From Pelargonium nanum (Eukaryota; Streptophyta; Magnoliopsida; Geraniales; Geraniaceae): a stretch of 43,302 bases of DNA. The position numbers and the translations under genes are program-made. Below the pieces are notes generated by a model. It worked only from the letters and a program-made list of their open reading frames with translations, did not search any database and was not told where the DNA came from. The stretch is taken from NCBI GenBank assembly GCA_036897485.1, contig JAYMTF010000241.1, forward strand, positions 1-43,302, read 5' to 3'. Below are positions 20,795 to 31,506 of the stretch, one piece after another (the stretch's first letter is position 1; the number at the start of each line of letters is the position of its first letter).

Positions 20795-23700
20795 TCATTC
20801 CACATGAGAAAAGCCTCCACCACTGTCAGCTTTGGTCCTGCACAAGAGCCCAACATTTTCAACACACAAGCCAAGGCTACATCAAGCATATAGCAACATG
20901 GAACATGTCATAATTGCAACCTACAACATTTTAAACGTCAAGAAAGCGCAACAGAAATTCTAAGGTAGTGTTTGGATTTAATATTTTGGAATGAGAACAT
21001 GAATCAATGATGAGAATGAGAATGAGATTCCCATTCCAAAGCCATTTCTCATGACCAAAAAGTCATAATCTGAGCATGATAAATGAGAATCTCATTCTCA
21101 TTCCCATTATTGATGTCCATTCCTGAACAAAAATTCTAACCCAAACGCTACCTATATACTAGGAAATGGTAATGTAAATGCCATCTCTATGGGAGTGCGT
21201 ATTGGATGGTTTTACTCCAGTGTTCTCCCATCACTTGCTTAAATATAAATGCCCTCATTTCCAATGCAAGTCAAATACTTCAAATTCCCGATCACTTTGC
21301 ATGAGTCGAAAGAAGAAAAAAACATGAATAGAAAGAAAAAAAAATGCAGCCCAATACACGAGACTAACCAATGTGGGACAGGGGAGAATCATATATCATA
21401 TATGTATGCACTCTTTCCCTTGATTTTACAAATTTCCCTTACTCAAACTTGTGATCTCAAGGTTACCCAACAACAACTTTACCATTGTGTCAAGGCTCAC
21501 CCTTTATCATAAACAGAAAAGGTTACAAGAAAAATATCACATCATGAATCCATGATCCATGAATAGTACCAGTAACTAATTTCACATCTCAAAGTTTAAG
21601 CCACCCCACTGCTTAAGTAGGGGCTACCAACTTAATCACTAGACAGTTTTATTTATGTTGCATCTGATCACAGCATAAGCTTAGAGATAGAATAGAAGTT
21701 GCCTTTAATACGACATCTCAATGTTTAAGCCTGTAGTCTAGTAACATTTAAGCAAATGAAAAAAAAAAAAGTGAATAGAAGTTGCCTTTGATACGACATC
21801 TCGATGTTTAAGCCTGTTGTCTAGTAACATTTAAGCAAATGGAAAAAAAGCAATTTTTCTACATAAAGTAACTAGATTCTGCAAGGGTATACAAAACTTA
21901 CTTGTGGTCTGAAGGATTTGGCCTGAGTTCATAAACAACAGTTGCAACAACATCCCTCTTCAACTGTTATAAACAACAAAATGGATCATTAAGACGAAGC
22001 AGTATCATAATTAAAGAATCAAACCTAGTTTTAGATGATGAGTTACCTGTGTGGCTTCACCTTTAAAGCCAATGTATTGTATCTGAGTTATGTCACCACC
22101 AAAACTCTCAGGAAAATGCAATGTGATATTTCCCACACTTTGGAATTTAGAATATCTAATTGTAGGGAAAAACACATCAGAAAGTAGAAATTAACTAATT
22201 ATGAATAAAACCTAGATGTGGCCGAGTAATAACATTCGTAAATTGTAATCTATCATGACATATCTCAACTTGGCATAGACATGGAAACCCAACCAAACAA
22301 AAACTTGGGTTTCCAATTTACCTTATTGTTCTTGTCTAGAAATACATCAGAAGATTCAGAACAATGTGTTCTTGAACAAGGATAATGGCATGACAATTGT
22401 CTGTAAGATAGAGAACTGAGAATAGTACCTTGTCTGATATTCTAACACTCCTTGCAAGTTTTCAACCAAATCCCACTCCTTTAAAACAATATACAAACAA
22501 AGAACTCCTGTAAGACCTCAAGTCAAAATGTCAAAATATTTATGACCTCTTTAACATAGCTAAGGAAGTACCTGAATGGCTTGCATGCTTTGAGCATCCG
22601 AAAAGTCAATTCCTTCTCGATTGATAAACCTAATTTGGAATAAACAATAACTTAGAATATTCAAATGTATAAAAAGAACGAAAACTCTTAAAGAAGATTC
22701 ACATGCGACTGATTCAGTATGATACTCTCATAATCTTAAGTGATGTTAGAAAGACAAAAATTTCATACTTCCATCCCATGCAAGAATAGAAATTTGAACC
22801 ATAACAACATTATTAAACAAATATTAATATTACACACAGCTTTCTCAACTAAAAGCAAAAATATATGGAACACTCTTTCCTAACGGTTTTCCAGCCCTCT
22901 CAAAATAGGAATGTGGACTTCAGCATTCGAAAGGTATAATTTCTACTCTCTTGGTAAGCACAGGTTAGGGATGATAGAATTATGTGAACACCTTTGAGCA
23001 TGAAGAGAAAGAGAGTAAAAACATTATGGAGATGCATTTAAGACCTCATTTAGTCATATTCATGATTCAGGTTGCTTCAAGAGCTATTACGAATTCTTGA
23101 AGTGAAAACTAACAAGTTGGAGCATAATCTTACGCTCTCACTTTGGAAGGACTTGTTCCATCAGCACCACCAACAACTGAAATGCTCTTGATCTTAACAT
23201 CGGATGTAAATCTACATAATAAAATAATAAATCCATCAAACAAATAAGAAATCTTTCTTAGCCTGTCTTATAAGTAGAACATAAAAGATAACATGAAGTC
23301 CGGTAATAATATTACACTGCACAACAACTGTTAGTTTTTATCTGGAGTCAGCCATCATAAAGCCTTGACATAATTCAATAAAAATAAGCCACAGCATTAC
23401 AAAATTACAGGCATATATTACTAATGTGCAGGAAGGTGGTTGACTGCTAACCGGGCATAGCCAAGATAATGTCAAACTTACCATTTCTTTTCGTGTTGAA
23501 CAAATAAAAGGCTAGAAAACAACAGAGGTGGCAACTTACGGAATGAACACAAGTAACTCGGGATCACCCTCGTTGCTTTCCAAGTATTCCTGTCATGGCA
23601 AGACGATCACACGAGGCTTAAGAAGAATTATATTTAGTTCATTTAATATATACGAGGTATATTTATAACTTGCCTAAAGGTTTTTGTCAGCACCAACAGC

Positions 23701-25630
23701 TGAGAATACAAATTTGGACTCTTTTGGGTAGAAAGGTCATCAAATTTATCAACGCCATCATTTCTATTGTTGGCTCTAAGAGAGTAACTAGTTACCCAAA
23801 GATACTAACCACTTCAACCAACATTTCAAGGTTGCCCAAAAAGGTTTAAAGTACCCTATTGAAGTATCCCACATCGAAAGAATGTGAAACTAACAACCAC
23901 TTGATATACTAGTTGTGGCCTCCACCTATAAGCATAGACTTTTGGGTAGAATTAAACTTAAGATGGTATGAGACCTGGTTTGATCTTGGGACTATGTGGC
24001 CCATTTATGTATCCTCTATGTTAATTTGTGGTCCATATGCATGGCCTATTGTGTTGCCTGAACTGCTGTGCGGGGGAATGTTGAAGCATCCCACATCAAA
24101 AGAATGTGAACTTAATGACTACTACTTGAGTATAACAATTTATGGTATAAGGCGATAATTTTAAGTATATGCATTATTTGGTACACATTGACAAACATCA
24201 TCTCCAATGGGTCATTTCTAACAAATCATGTATGTGTATACCTGAAATTTGTATGTTTATTGATTTCATGCACAATCTTAGTTACAGAGCACTTTCTAAA
24301 ATCATAAAGAAAATAATGACAAATTGAAATTTGCAAGTTATAATACCCCGGATGAATCTAGGCGCTGCTCCCAAGCTTTAAAAACCGACTTGACACTTCC
24401 TGGAGTAGCCTCGTTTAAAGCAGATACCTAAAAGACAAGTAGAAAGTATATGAGATGTCCTCAAAAGAGCTATTTATGCAATTCATTTGTGTTCAAAAAT
24501 ATAGTTGTGCAATTATTAAGATAAAATACTACTCTCTAAATAAGAAACAATATACTTTAGTTACATATATCATTCACAAGAACTGCAGCCTGTTACTGCT
24601 CTATCTTTTCCAATATAAGCATGTGTGATGAAAAGACAATCATCCACACTGTGCTCTAGTCACATATATCATATGCAAGTACCTGTTATAATGGAAAATG
24701 AGAACTATGCAAGCAAGTGGCATATTACGCCTTACTTGAGAACCCCAAAAGAAAAAAGATGGAAACACCAAGAGACTATACATCATCTAGAAAAAGTGAA
24801 AAATTTATTATCTCGTCAAATGAAGCAGGGACCAACAAACCACCTAAGAGTGAAGGATAGAAACTAACACTTCCATTTTGGTATAGTGGATGGGACTCAA
24901 ACAGAACACCTTGAGGCTACCTAAATGCCACTAGGCCAGTGGCCTGCTGGTCACTAAAGTTTTCAAACGATCAATTTCTGACCTTCTGAAGATTATCAAA
25001 TAGTTGGCACATAGAAGATGAAAGAAGAGTCCAATCTTCCCCATAAAATTTATAATCTCACCTCATAAAACTACGAAGCCAGTCTACTTGCCAAGCCACC
25101 ACAGCCCAAACTAGTAAAACGACACAACTCAACCATCAGAAGAGATGGAATCCAAATAATTCTCTCCCTCCCAACAATGCCATGTATTGTGAAAACACAT
25201 TCCAAACAGACAAGTCATTAGCTGCTATCAGCTCCTCCAGTCACTCCTTTTAACATCAACATAAATTTTCATAACAACTCATTTTCACAATTCAAGGTAC
25301 AACTAGAAACATTGTGATCCCAAGCATTGAGTAGATTGGCACATCAGAAGCGCAACTGTTCAAGTAATTGCAACTAAAGGGTTTGATAGTTCATAGTTCA
25401 TTTCAATACTCAAATCAGCGTACTGATAAAGAAATCCACAATGATTTGGAAGCATTAGCTACAAATCTACAAAGCATCAAGTGTCGAATCACAATTCAAT
25501 CCAACAAAACACACAATAATTGTGAAAAATACATGAAGAAATTAACCTTAGATATGTCTATGTGTTTGTAGAGAGACCAATCAGAAAAACAATCGTGGTC
25601 TCCACAATCGTGATCGTGCACGCACGCCAT
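20795..25630 (-). CDS. PITH domain-containing protein 1 (PITHD1/TXNL1-C family)
   Basis: Nine exons in transcript order: 25547-25630, 24347-24427, 23540-23589, 23134-23211, 22572-22629, 22429-22478, 22047-22155, 21902-21963, 20795-20837. All splice sites are canonical and phases agree, giving 204 residues. The N terminus, MACVHDHDCGDHDC, is Cys/His-rich as in other PITHD1 proteins. The PITH domain (about residues 20-175) is the beta-sandwich first described as the proteasome-interacting domain of thioredoxin-like TXNL1. Recognisable blocks are DPELLVFIPF, VKIKSISVVGG, FINREGIDFSDA and ITQIQYIGFKGE. There is no thioredoxin domain, so this is the stand-alone form. The human homologue is linked to proteasome function and to gene regulation, but the plant role is not established. 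Introns carry a TRIM, a MITE and a duplication. It is divergent from BABAM1. Confidence 0.93.
20963..21153. mobile_element. Small MITE in the last intron of PITHD1
   Basis: About 190 bp bounded by inverted ends AGGTAGTGTTTGGATTT (left) and the complement of AGGTAGCGTTTGGGTTA (right). The interior is partly self-complementary, with ATGAGAATGAGA opposite TCTCATTCTCAT. The end sequence GG(T)AG.GTTTGG and the TA-rich flanks suggest PIF/Harbinger or hAT type. The flanking bases (TAA left, TAT right) do not settle the superfamily. No coding capacity. Confidence 0.6.
21690..21850. repeat. About 80-bp tandem duplication in PITHD1 intron 8
   Basis: Unit 1 (21690-21772) and unit 2 (21773-21850) both run from GAATAGAAGTTGCCTTT through AAGCCTGT and CTAGTAACATTTAAGCAAAT to an A-run. 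They differ at only a few bases, so the duplication is fairly recent. The A-run at each end (12 A and 7 A) may have favoured slippage. Confidence 0.85.
23857..24165 (+). mobile_element. TRIM-like miniature LTR retrotransposon in PITHD1 intron
   Basis: Two copies of an LTR start, TATTGAAGTATCCCACATCG (23857) and TGTTGAAGCATCCCACATCA (24079), lie 222 bp apart. After the first LTR comes a primer-binding-site-like TGGTATGAGACC (23964), close to the TGGTATCAGAGC expected for initiator tRNA-Met. Directly before the second LTR is a purine tract, GGGGGAA (24072-24078). So LTR, PBS, short non-coding interior, PPT and LTR are all in order within about 310 bp. This is the structure of TRIM elements. The LTRs have diverged and the outer ends are not exact. 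Confidence 0.65.
24428..25546 (-). other. PITHD1 first intron
   Basis: A 1,119-bp intron between exon 1 (ending SK-) and exon 2 (VSALNEATPG). AT-rich, with no conserved block or recognised element. Confidence 0.6.
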
Positions 25631-25890
25631 ATCTGCAGCAAAAATCTCAGCTCTCTAGCTCTTCTGAAATCTATCAGACTGAGGAAGAAGAAACCAGAAG
25701 GGCTATATTTAGTACATAATTACAAGAATACCCCTGTTCATAACCGACAGGTCGTTTAAGGTCCGTTGGGCGAGAAAACGACAAGTCGTTTTGTTGTCGT
25801 CGTCTGTATCCGATCTACACCGACGAATGCGACATGTCGCCTCTGTAATATGAGATGCAAAGAACACCTGCGAAGAGGAAGGAGAGAGAG
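25631..25890. promoter_or_regulatory. Shared divergent promoter of PITHD1 and BABAM1
   Basis: Only 260 bp separate the two start codons, which point away from each other, so both leaders and both core promoters must share this space. The right half is GC-richer (ACGACAAGTCGTTTTGTTGTCGTCGTCT, in part repeated GTCGT words). No TATA box is evident for BABAM1. Short upstream ATGs at 25827, 25834 and 25850 precede the chosen BABAM1 start. Confidence 0.55.
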
Positions 25891-27063
25891 ATGGAGGTCA
25901 TGGAGGCGGAGGGTTCCGGAGCATCGGGTCCGGGTCGGTACACGCTGAAGCCGGGTCGGTTCAACAGCGAGGACGTGCTGTTCTGTGTGGACGTGGACGC
26001 GGAGTCGCTGGTGGAGATGAAGACTCCGGGCGCAAATGGGCGACCCATAACCCGATTGGACTCCATCAAGCAAGCGATCCTCTTGTTCGTCAACTCCAAG
26101 CTCACCGTCAACTCCGATCACCGATTCGCTTTTGCGACTCTCGGCAAGACCACTTCATGGGTACTCTCATTTTCCCCCAAATTTGTCTCTATATTGTGCC
26201 TTATTTTATCTGTTTGGTTGCTGAGAAATTGAAGGAGCTACTTGCATTTTAGAAGAGATTTTAGCGGATTCATGCTTAGTTTGTTTTTGTTCAAATTTGG
26301 ATTTTGGTTTATTTTTGTTTAAATTTTTGGTGTTGCTACAACTATGGGTCATCATTTTTGCTTATGTGAGTATTAGCATCTCAATTCTAGAGCCTAATTC
26401 TGAGTTTGATTTGGAGATGATCACTTTCCTAAAACACCCATTTTGGTGCTTTTAGTTGTACCTTAAGCTTAGATGGTGAAGCTTGTTTCCTTACTGAGCA
26501 ATATTGAGCCTTTAACTTCTGAAATAGAAACTATGGCGAGCTGTCGGGACTGAATAGGTTGCTTTCTAAGTGGTAGCACATCATTTGCTAAGTTCTTATA
26601 GGATTGTTGAGCGTTTCCCGGAATTTCATCTGATGCAGCTGTTCTTTCTTAAGTAAATATGTGCTTCTTGTTGACTTAAGCTTCATCCGTTAATTGTTCT
26701 GTAGGTTAACGCTTAATCTACATCCTCATGTAGAAGTTTGTGCATTAATGTTTACAATGCCGAAGCCAATAGTTTTCTTTGAACTTGACTATCCTTGGTA
26801 GAAAAGCTCCTTATTCTTCCTTTCAATTAGGTTTGATTGAACAAAACCCCTTGAAGAATATCGGTTCCTTGGCTTTATTCCCGTTTCTTGTTGCATATCT
26901 GTTTTTATTTATTCTAAATGAAAGGAAGAAATTTTGTTGGAAGGACAAACAGATGCACAGATCTCAAAGAGAAAAAACAAAATCACAGCAAATAAGTAAG
27001 GAGTGAAGAGTGGTTTATTGGTATGAAGCACATCTCTCTCACCCTCCATCAGCAAGGAAGCCT

Positions 27064-27106
<43 letters not shown>

Positions 27107-28573
27107 TGGTTCATGGGATCTGGATGACCGTTGTCCAAAGTTTTCTAACGAGAGTTGATCTCAAACTAGATAGTTGGGGTCGGTTAGAAATGTTCCTTCA
27201 CTATCTTGCCTTCTACAAAGTTATACTCGCTGAGATGTCCACAATAAGACAGACACCCATCTCTTATCCTCGCCCCGTCTATCGAAATCAGTTTAAATAC
27301 AATCACTCATTGTACTCATCATCCTTTTTAAATATGTTCACCCTAGGTTGTTTAGTGGGTTGAGGTTGACAAGATATCATGAGGTCTCTTGGAATTTTTG
27401 CATTCACTCTATTTTCTAACGGTCTTTGCTGAGAAGTAGAATAATTTGATCACTTGTACATAAGATATTGTTGCAGTGTCTTCTGATGAAAAGTATTGAT
27501 ACATTCATAAAACCATTGGTATTCTTCAACTTACACATGAACTTCTTTGTTTGTCTTGTACTCTTATCTATTTCAATTACTCATTTAGGTAGATCATGTT
27601 ACACCACTTTTGTAATGAATTCTGATGCATACATGAACAGAAAGGGTTGCAATCAAATAAGCCAAGATATATTTATCTTATTACTTTGTGATACATTGTG
27701 GACAACATTTTTATTTATTTATTTTGGATACCAGCTCCGGAAAGATTTCAGTAGTGAAGTCGAAGCTGCAATGTCCGCACTCCGTGGACTCTCTGCCACT
27801 TCGTCTTCTGGTCATGCAGATCTCACCCAACTGTTCCGCATAGCAGCTCATGAAGCAAAGAAATCACGCGCACAGAATCGGATTCTCAGGGTGGTAAGTC
27901 ACGGCTGTGTTCATCTCTAGGAATGTAGGTGTGACAATATCTATGCTTATACACCTAAACACATATATTACTAAATATGGGTACTTGTAAAGTAATAAGG
28001 CAACCAATACCTGGGTTGAATATCCCATGGAGTGCTAAAATCACATGAAAGGTGAATATTTCCCTTATTGGTTCTCATGTCACCTCCATTGGGTTTGGTT
28101 ATTTCAAGTAGCACTTGAGATATGATTCTATTTGCTCTGTCGCCTGTTTCTTCTTGGTTACTTTATGAAGCTTGTTTTGGAACCTGACGCTATGCTTGTT
28201 ATATCGTGCTGTTCAGATCCTTTTCTACTGTAGATCATCTATTCGACCGCATCATCAGTGGCCTGTGAACCAGAAACTCTTCACATTTGACGTGATGTAC
28301 TTACACGACAAGCCTGGACCCGACAACTGCCCCCAGGAGGTTTATGATGCACTTGTTGATGCCCTTGAACACGTTAGTGAATATGAGGGCTACATCTTTG
28401 AGAGTGGGCAGGGTTTATTACGTGTTCTCTTTCGTCACATTTGCGTGCTATTATCACATCCTCAGCAGCGTTGTCCACAAGACTACCTTGACATACCCAA
28501 ATCTCTTATGAAGAAATCGTCTGCAGCTGACTCAGCACATGCTGAGGAAAGTGTAACTGTGTCCAGCCAGTGA
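25891..28573 (+). CDS. BABAM1: BRISC/BRCA1-A complex member 1 homologue (BABAM1/MERIT40)
   Basis: Three exons, 25891-26160, 27735-27893 and 28217-28573, give 261 residues with clean GT..AG sites and phase 0 joins. The protein family is a scaffold with a VWA-like fold that holds BRCC45 and the K63-specific deubiquitinase BRCC36 in BRISC and in the BRCA1-A DNA-damage complex. Visible blocks are the first strand VLFCVDVDAESL, the helix RLDSIKQAILLFVNSKL, HRFAFATLGKTTSWL, RILRVILFYCRSS, and KLFTFDVMYLHDKPGPDNCPQEVYDAL. The last 45 residues, after HPQQRCPQDYLDIPKSLM, look disordered. I chose ATG 25891, which has purine at -3 and G at +4. An in-frame ATG at 25855 would add 12 residues but has a weaker context. 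Intron 1 is 1.57 kb and contains a 41-base T-run. Confidence 0.9.
27065..27300 (-). mobile_element. Poly(T) tract with SINE-like repeat in BABAM1 intron 1
   Basis: A run of 41 T (27065-27105) is followed by sequence containing CAAACTAGATAGTTGGGGTCGGTTA (about 27162-27186 in part). This is close to the AGTTGGGGTCGGCTA motif common in plant SINE-related repeats. Reading the minus strand, the repeat would end in a 41-base A-tail. The long pure tail suggests a young insertion. The 5' limit is not defined. Confidence 0.45.
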
Positions 28574-30505
28574 AAAATAAGTCTACTCAACTACTGGGTT
28601 CATCTTACTAGCTCGTGATCACCTTTTAGTTATTTATATGTTGTGAACCTTTTTTCCTCTTCCTTTGGTCAATTGTGCATTCTATTTTCATGACAATCAG
28701 AATGTGCCTATGAATCTGAACTGTGGCATTCACTATTGTACATATTTTGAAGTTTGTGTTGGCAATTGAGATTCACCAAAAGTGTTTTGCTTTGCCACTA
28801 TTATGATTTATGAAGCTAAAGTCTGATAGTTTACCAAAGTAGTGAAACTCATTCTTCTGCCATCTTTCTTTTCCAAAATGAGTGTCTTGTTTCTATTTTA
28901 CGAAAAATTAAGGAGAAGATAGTTTGTGTGGTATATTTACTATGGTGTACTAGTGATTATGTGTCATAACAAATTTAATTGAAGATTTTTCATACTAATT
29001 TTGCAATAATTAAAATTGAGAAACATAAAGTAATGTAGGGTTTATTCCCAAATCCTAACATGTAAAATTGGGTTTGGCAATTTCGAACATTACCTAATCT
29101 TAATGATTTTTTTATCAGTTAAGCTACACAACAGGAGTAGCTCTAAGAGAATTCGAAGCACTTAAACCTCTTAGCCCAACCTACCTTGGTACCTAATCCT
29201 AATGATTAATACTCTAAAATGATGATTATACTATTAGTCTTTACTTAATGTGCACTCATGACAACAAATTTAAGTAATTATAATGTATAATTATAATTTT
29301 AAAATAGAAAATGAGGTGGGTTGTAATTTGCCACCCAAAGTGTTTGACAATGTTTTTGTATAACTAGAATTCAAAGTAGACCAATAATTGCCAATTGATA
29401 AATAATTGTGATAGATGTTTAATGATAAGTTAATGGGCTTGTGCCCCTTCATATAAGGCTAAAGTTTACCTATTGTTTATGCAACATTCAATTTGACTAA
29501 TTGCTACAGTATGTTCCCTCAAGCAAACCTCAAAAGTCTAAACTCTTTAAAATTTTGAAGAAAAACGAAAATGGAGGCTCATGTCATATGGAAAAAACTA
29601 AACAGTTTCTATGAAAAATAAAATTATTCAGAGATTGAAGAAGGAAACAAATTTAATGACCCAACAATCATATATAGTAACTACCTAGCTACAAAATACT
29701 GAGACTACTGTTTTCACTTTTCATTAGATCATATCTAACAAATTTAAACCTTTTTTTTCTTGGCAAGCGGTATCTTTATATTAATAAAATCCGAATGGGT
29801 GAATAAAAGTACAAAAATAACAAAACCAGCTAGCTCAAGAGAAAGCTAAGATTACAGCACTAATATCAAAAGAGAAGTTGGCTCGAACATGCACAGAAGA
29901 AGAGAAGAAACTTTTAATCCGAAAAGTTGTGTCCTCCAACTTGGTTGCTTAAATGTGTGCAAAAAAGAAAACATTCAAATGGAAATATTAAAACTCAATT
30001 GCAAAGTTTTTTTTGTTAGTATTTTCTCACAAATTCAAAAAAAAAAAAAAAAAAGAAGGAAAATATCTAGACCCAAGCAAATGGGAAATTATATATGATT
30101 TGATTAATTAAGGTAAGGTATTATCTGATAAGTTATCAACTTATTGCAGTCATGACGAAGCTCCACTCGAGCATGATGGTGTTTTTAGAACTTACAAGTA
30201 CTTGTAGCTATATATCTTTATATTTTTGTGTTTATTAGGGTTGACCAAGTGTTTCATTTGCATCTTTTCTTTGTATAAACTAATAAGCAACCATGGCAAT
30301 TTGAGAATTGATGAGAATCTTCAACAAAATTCAAGTCGGTCGGTTCTTATATTTTTTATTTCATGTCTTATGTTTTAAGATAAGTGTTTTGTTTCGTTTT
30401 ACAAAAACTAGTTATGAAGACTGGTCTGATTGTTAAGATGGTTTGTTTACTGTTTAGTAAGTTGAAGTTAGGTTTTGAGGTTAACACCCAAAAATGTATT
30501 CTTCT
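28574..30505. other. Gene-free gap after BABAM1
   Basis: This includes the BABAM1 3'UTR. At 29752-29830 there is a minus-oriented LINE tail (T-run, then GGCAAGCGGTATCTTTATATTAA..., GGGTGAATAAAAGTACAAAA). An 18-base A-run occurs near 30039. Otherwise AT-rich and without recognisable genes or RNAs. Confidence 0.45.
29752..29830 (-). mobile_element. LINE 3' tail, minus orientation
   Basis: The reverse complement reads ...CCCATTCGGATTTTATTAA, then TATAAAGATACCGCTTGCC, then an A-run. The AAAG-TACCGCTTG..-A(n) ending is shared with the LINE end at 30870-30892. Only the tail region was identified. Confidence 0.55.
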
Positions 30506-30515
30506 AATGCAACAA

Positions 30516-30892
30516 GATGGTTTGGTGAGGCTCAAGCCTCACCAAAATCTATTGCTACTTCTACTTGAAATTTCTGTAAGGAGCTTGGAGCAATTGTTAG
30601 AGGCTCAAAAAAATAAGTTATCGAAAGCATTAAGCTTTTAAACGCAGAATCGCTCCAGCAGTCTCGCCAGTGACTATTTCCACACCGTGCCATGGCTTTG
30701 GTCACCATTTTCGGCCTCCTCATCATCTCTCTTATATTCATCCTCCTATCTTTTGTTTTTTCTTTCCGAAACATTTTGGGGCATGGGTTCAATTGTGCTT
30801 ATCATGTTTCATTAAAGTTTATTTAGCTCTTCTCACTTGTACTTTATTATTCCTCTCGAATTTTTAATAAAGTACCGCTTGTCGATAAAAAA
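30516..30892 (+). mobile_element. 5'-truncated LINE with target-site duplication
   Basis: The element ends TAATAAAGTACCGCTTGTCG followed by ATAAAAAAAA. Immediately after it stands AATGCAACAA (30893-30902), which also occurs at 30506-30515. The 10-bp duplication plus A-tail is the mark of target-primed reverse transcription and fixes both ends, giving a 377-bp truncated copy. The interior has broken frames only. Confidence 0.7.
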
Positions 30893-30902
30893 AATGCAAC
30901 AA

Positions 30903-31506
30903 TACAGTGTAGGGGTGCACTTTTACCATTGATCGGAAAAGTAATAGTCTTGAGGTGTACGCAAAGCTGGTCCAGAAACTCCTTACAATAAATAATCACA
31001 TACACACAAATCATAAAAATGAGAAACTACATGTTCACATCTGTATTGAATTTTAATTTTTAATAATCTCCATAGGGAGAGGCTTGCCAAACTTGTGATC
31101 CAACTACCAAAAATTCAAATCAATCAAATAACTTATATTTACATTTCATGTCTCAACAAATATAACTCCCCTTGAGTATCATAATAAATTAAGAATACAA
31201 CTTAATATATATAACTTAATGTGTGATGCAACAGAACAAGTTGACAATTGAATACTTCAGCAAGTAATGTATGTTAATGCCCTTTTATTGAATCTTGGGG
31301 TAATCTAAAATAATACCCAAACCATTATAAAACAGTGTATTATTGAACCCAAAGTGTGTTTTCAGCTCACTTGGAGCCACTCCTTCATATTATATTTGTT
31401 TCCTATGTATTATAAATACACTACTTGTACTACATTATCAAAGAAGCAACAACCATCATCTCATAAAATTTTCTTTAATCATCATCTGAGAGATCTAAAT
31501 CACAAT
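30903..31506. promoter_or_regulatory. PP2C upstream region with TATA box
   Basis: AT-rich flank. A good TATA box, TATAAATA, lies at 31411-31418, about 90 bp before the PP2C start codon, leaving room for a leader of roughly 60 bp. Nothing else was recognised. Confidence 0.55.

Noticed and set aside
23913..24158. 81-codon plus-strand frame in the PITHD1 intron
   Set aside because: It falls entirely within the TRIM-like element and has no family resemblance.
25756..26121. Arg/His/Leu-rich frames antisense to BABAM1 exon 1
   Set aside because: They overlap a well-supported coding exon in GC-rich sequence, have no homology and no splice context.
27010..27363. Open frame with a poly-Phe stretch
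   Set aside because: It is made by translating the 41-base T-run inside an intron.
31354..31506. Longer N terminus for PP2C from an upstream in-frame ATG
   Set aside because: It lies before the TATA box, and the MGICISS start matches the family and its myristoylation signal.
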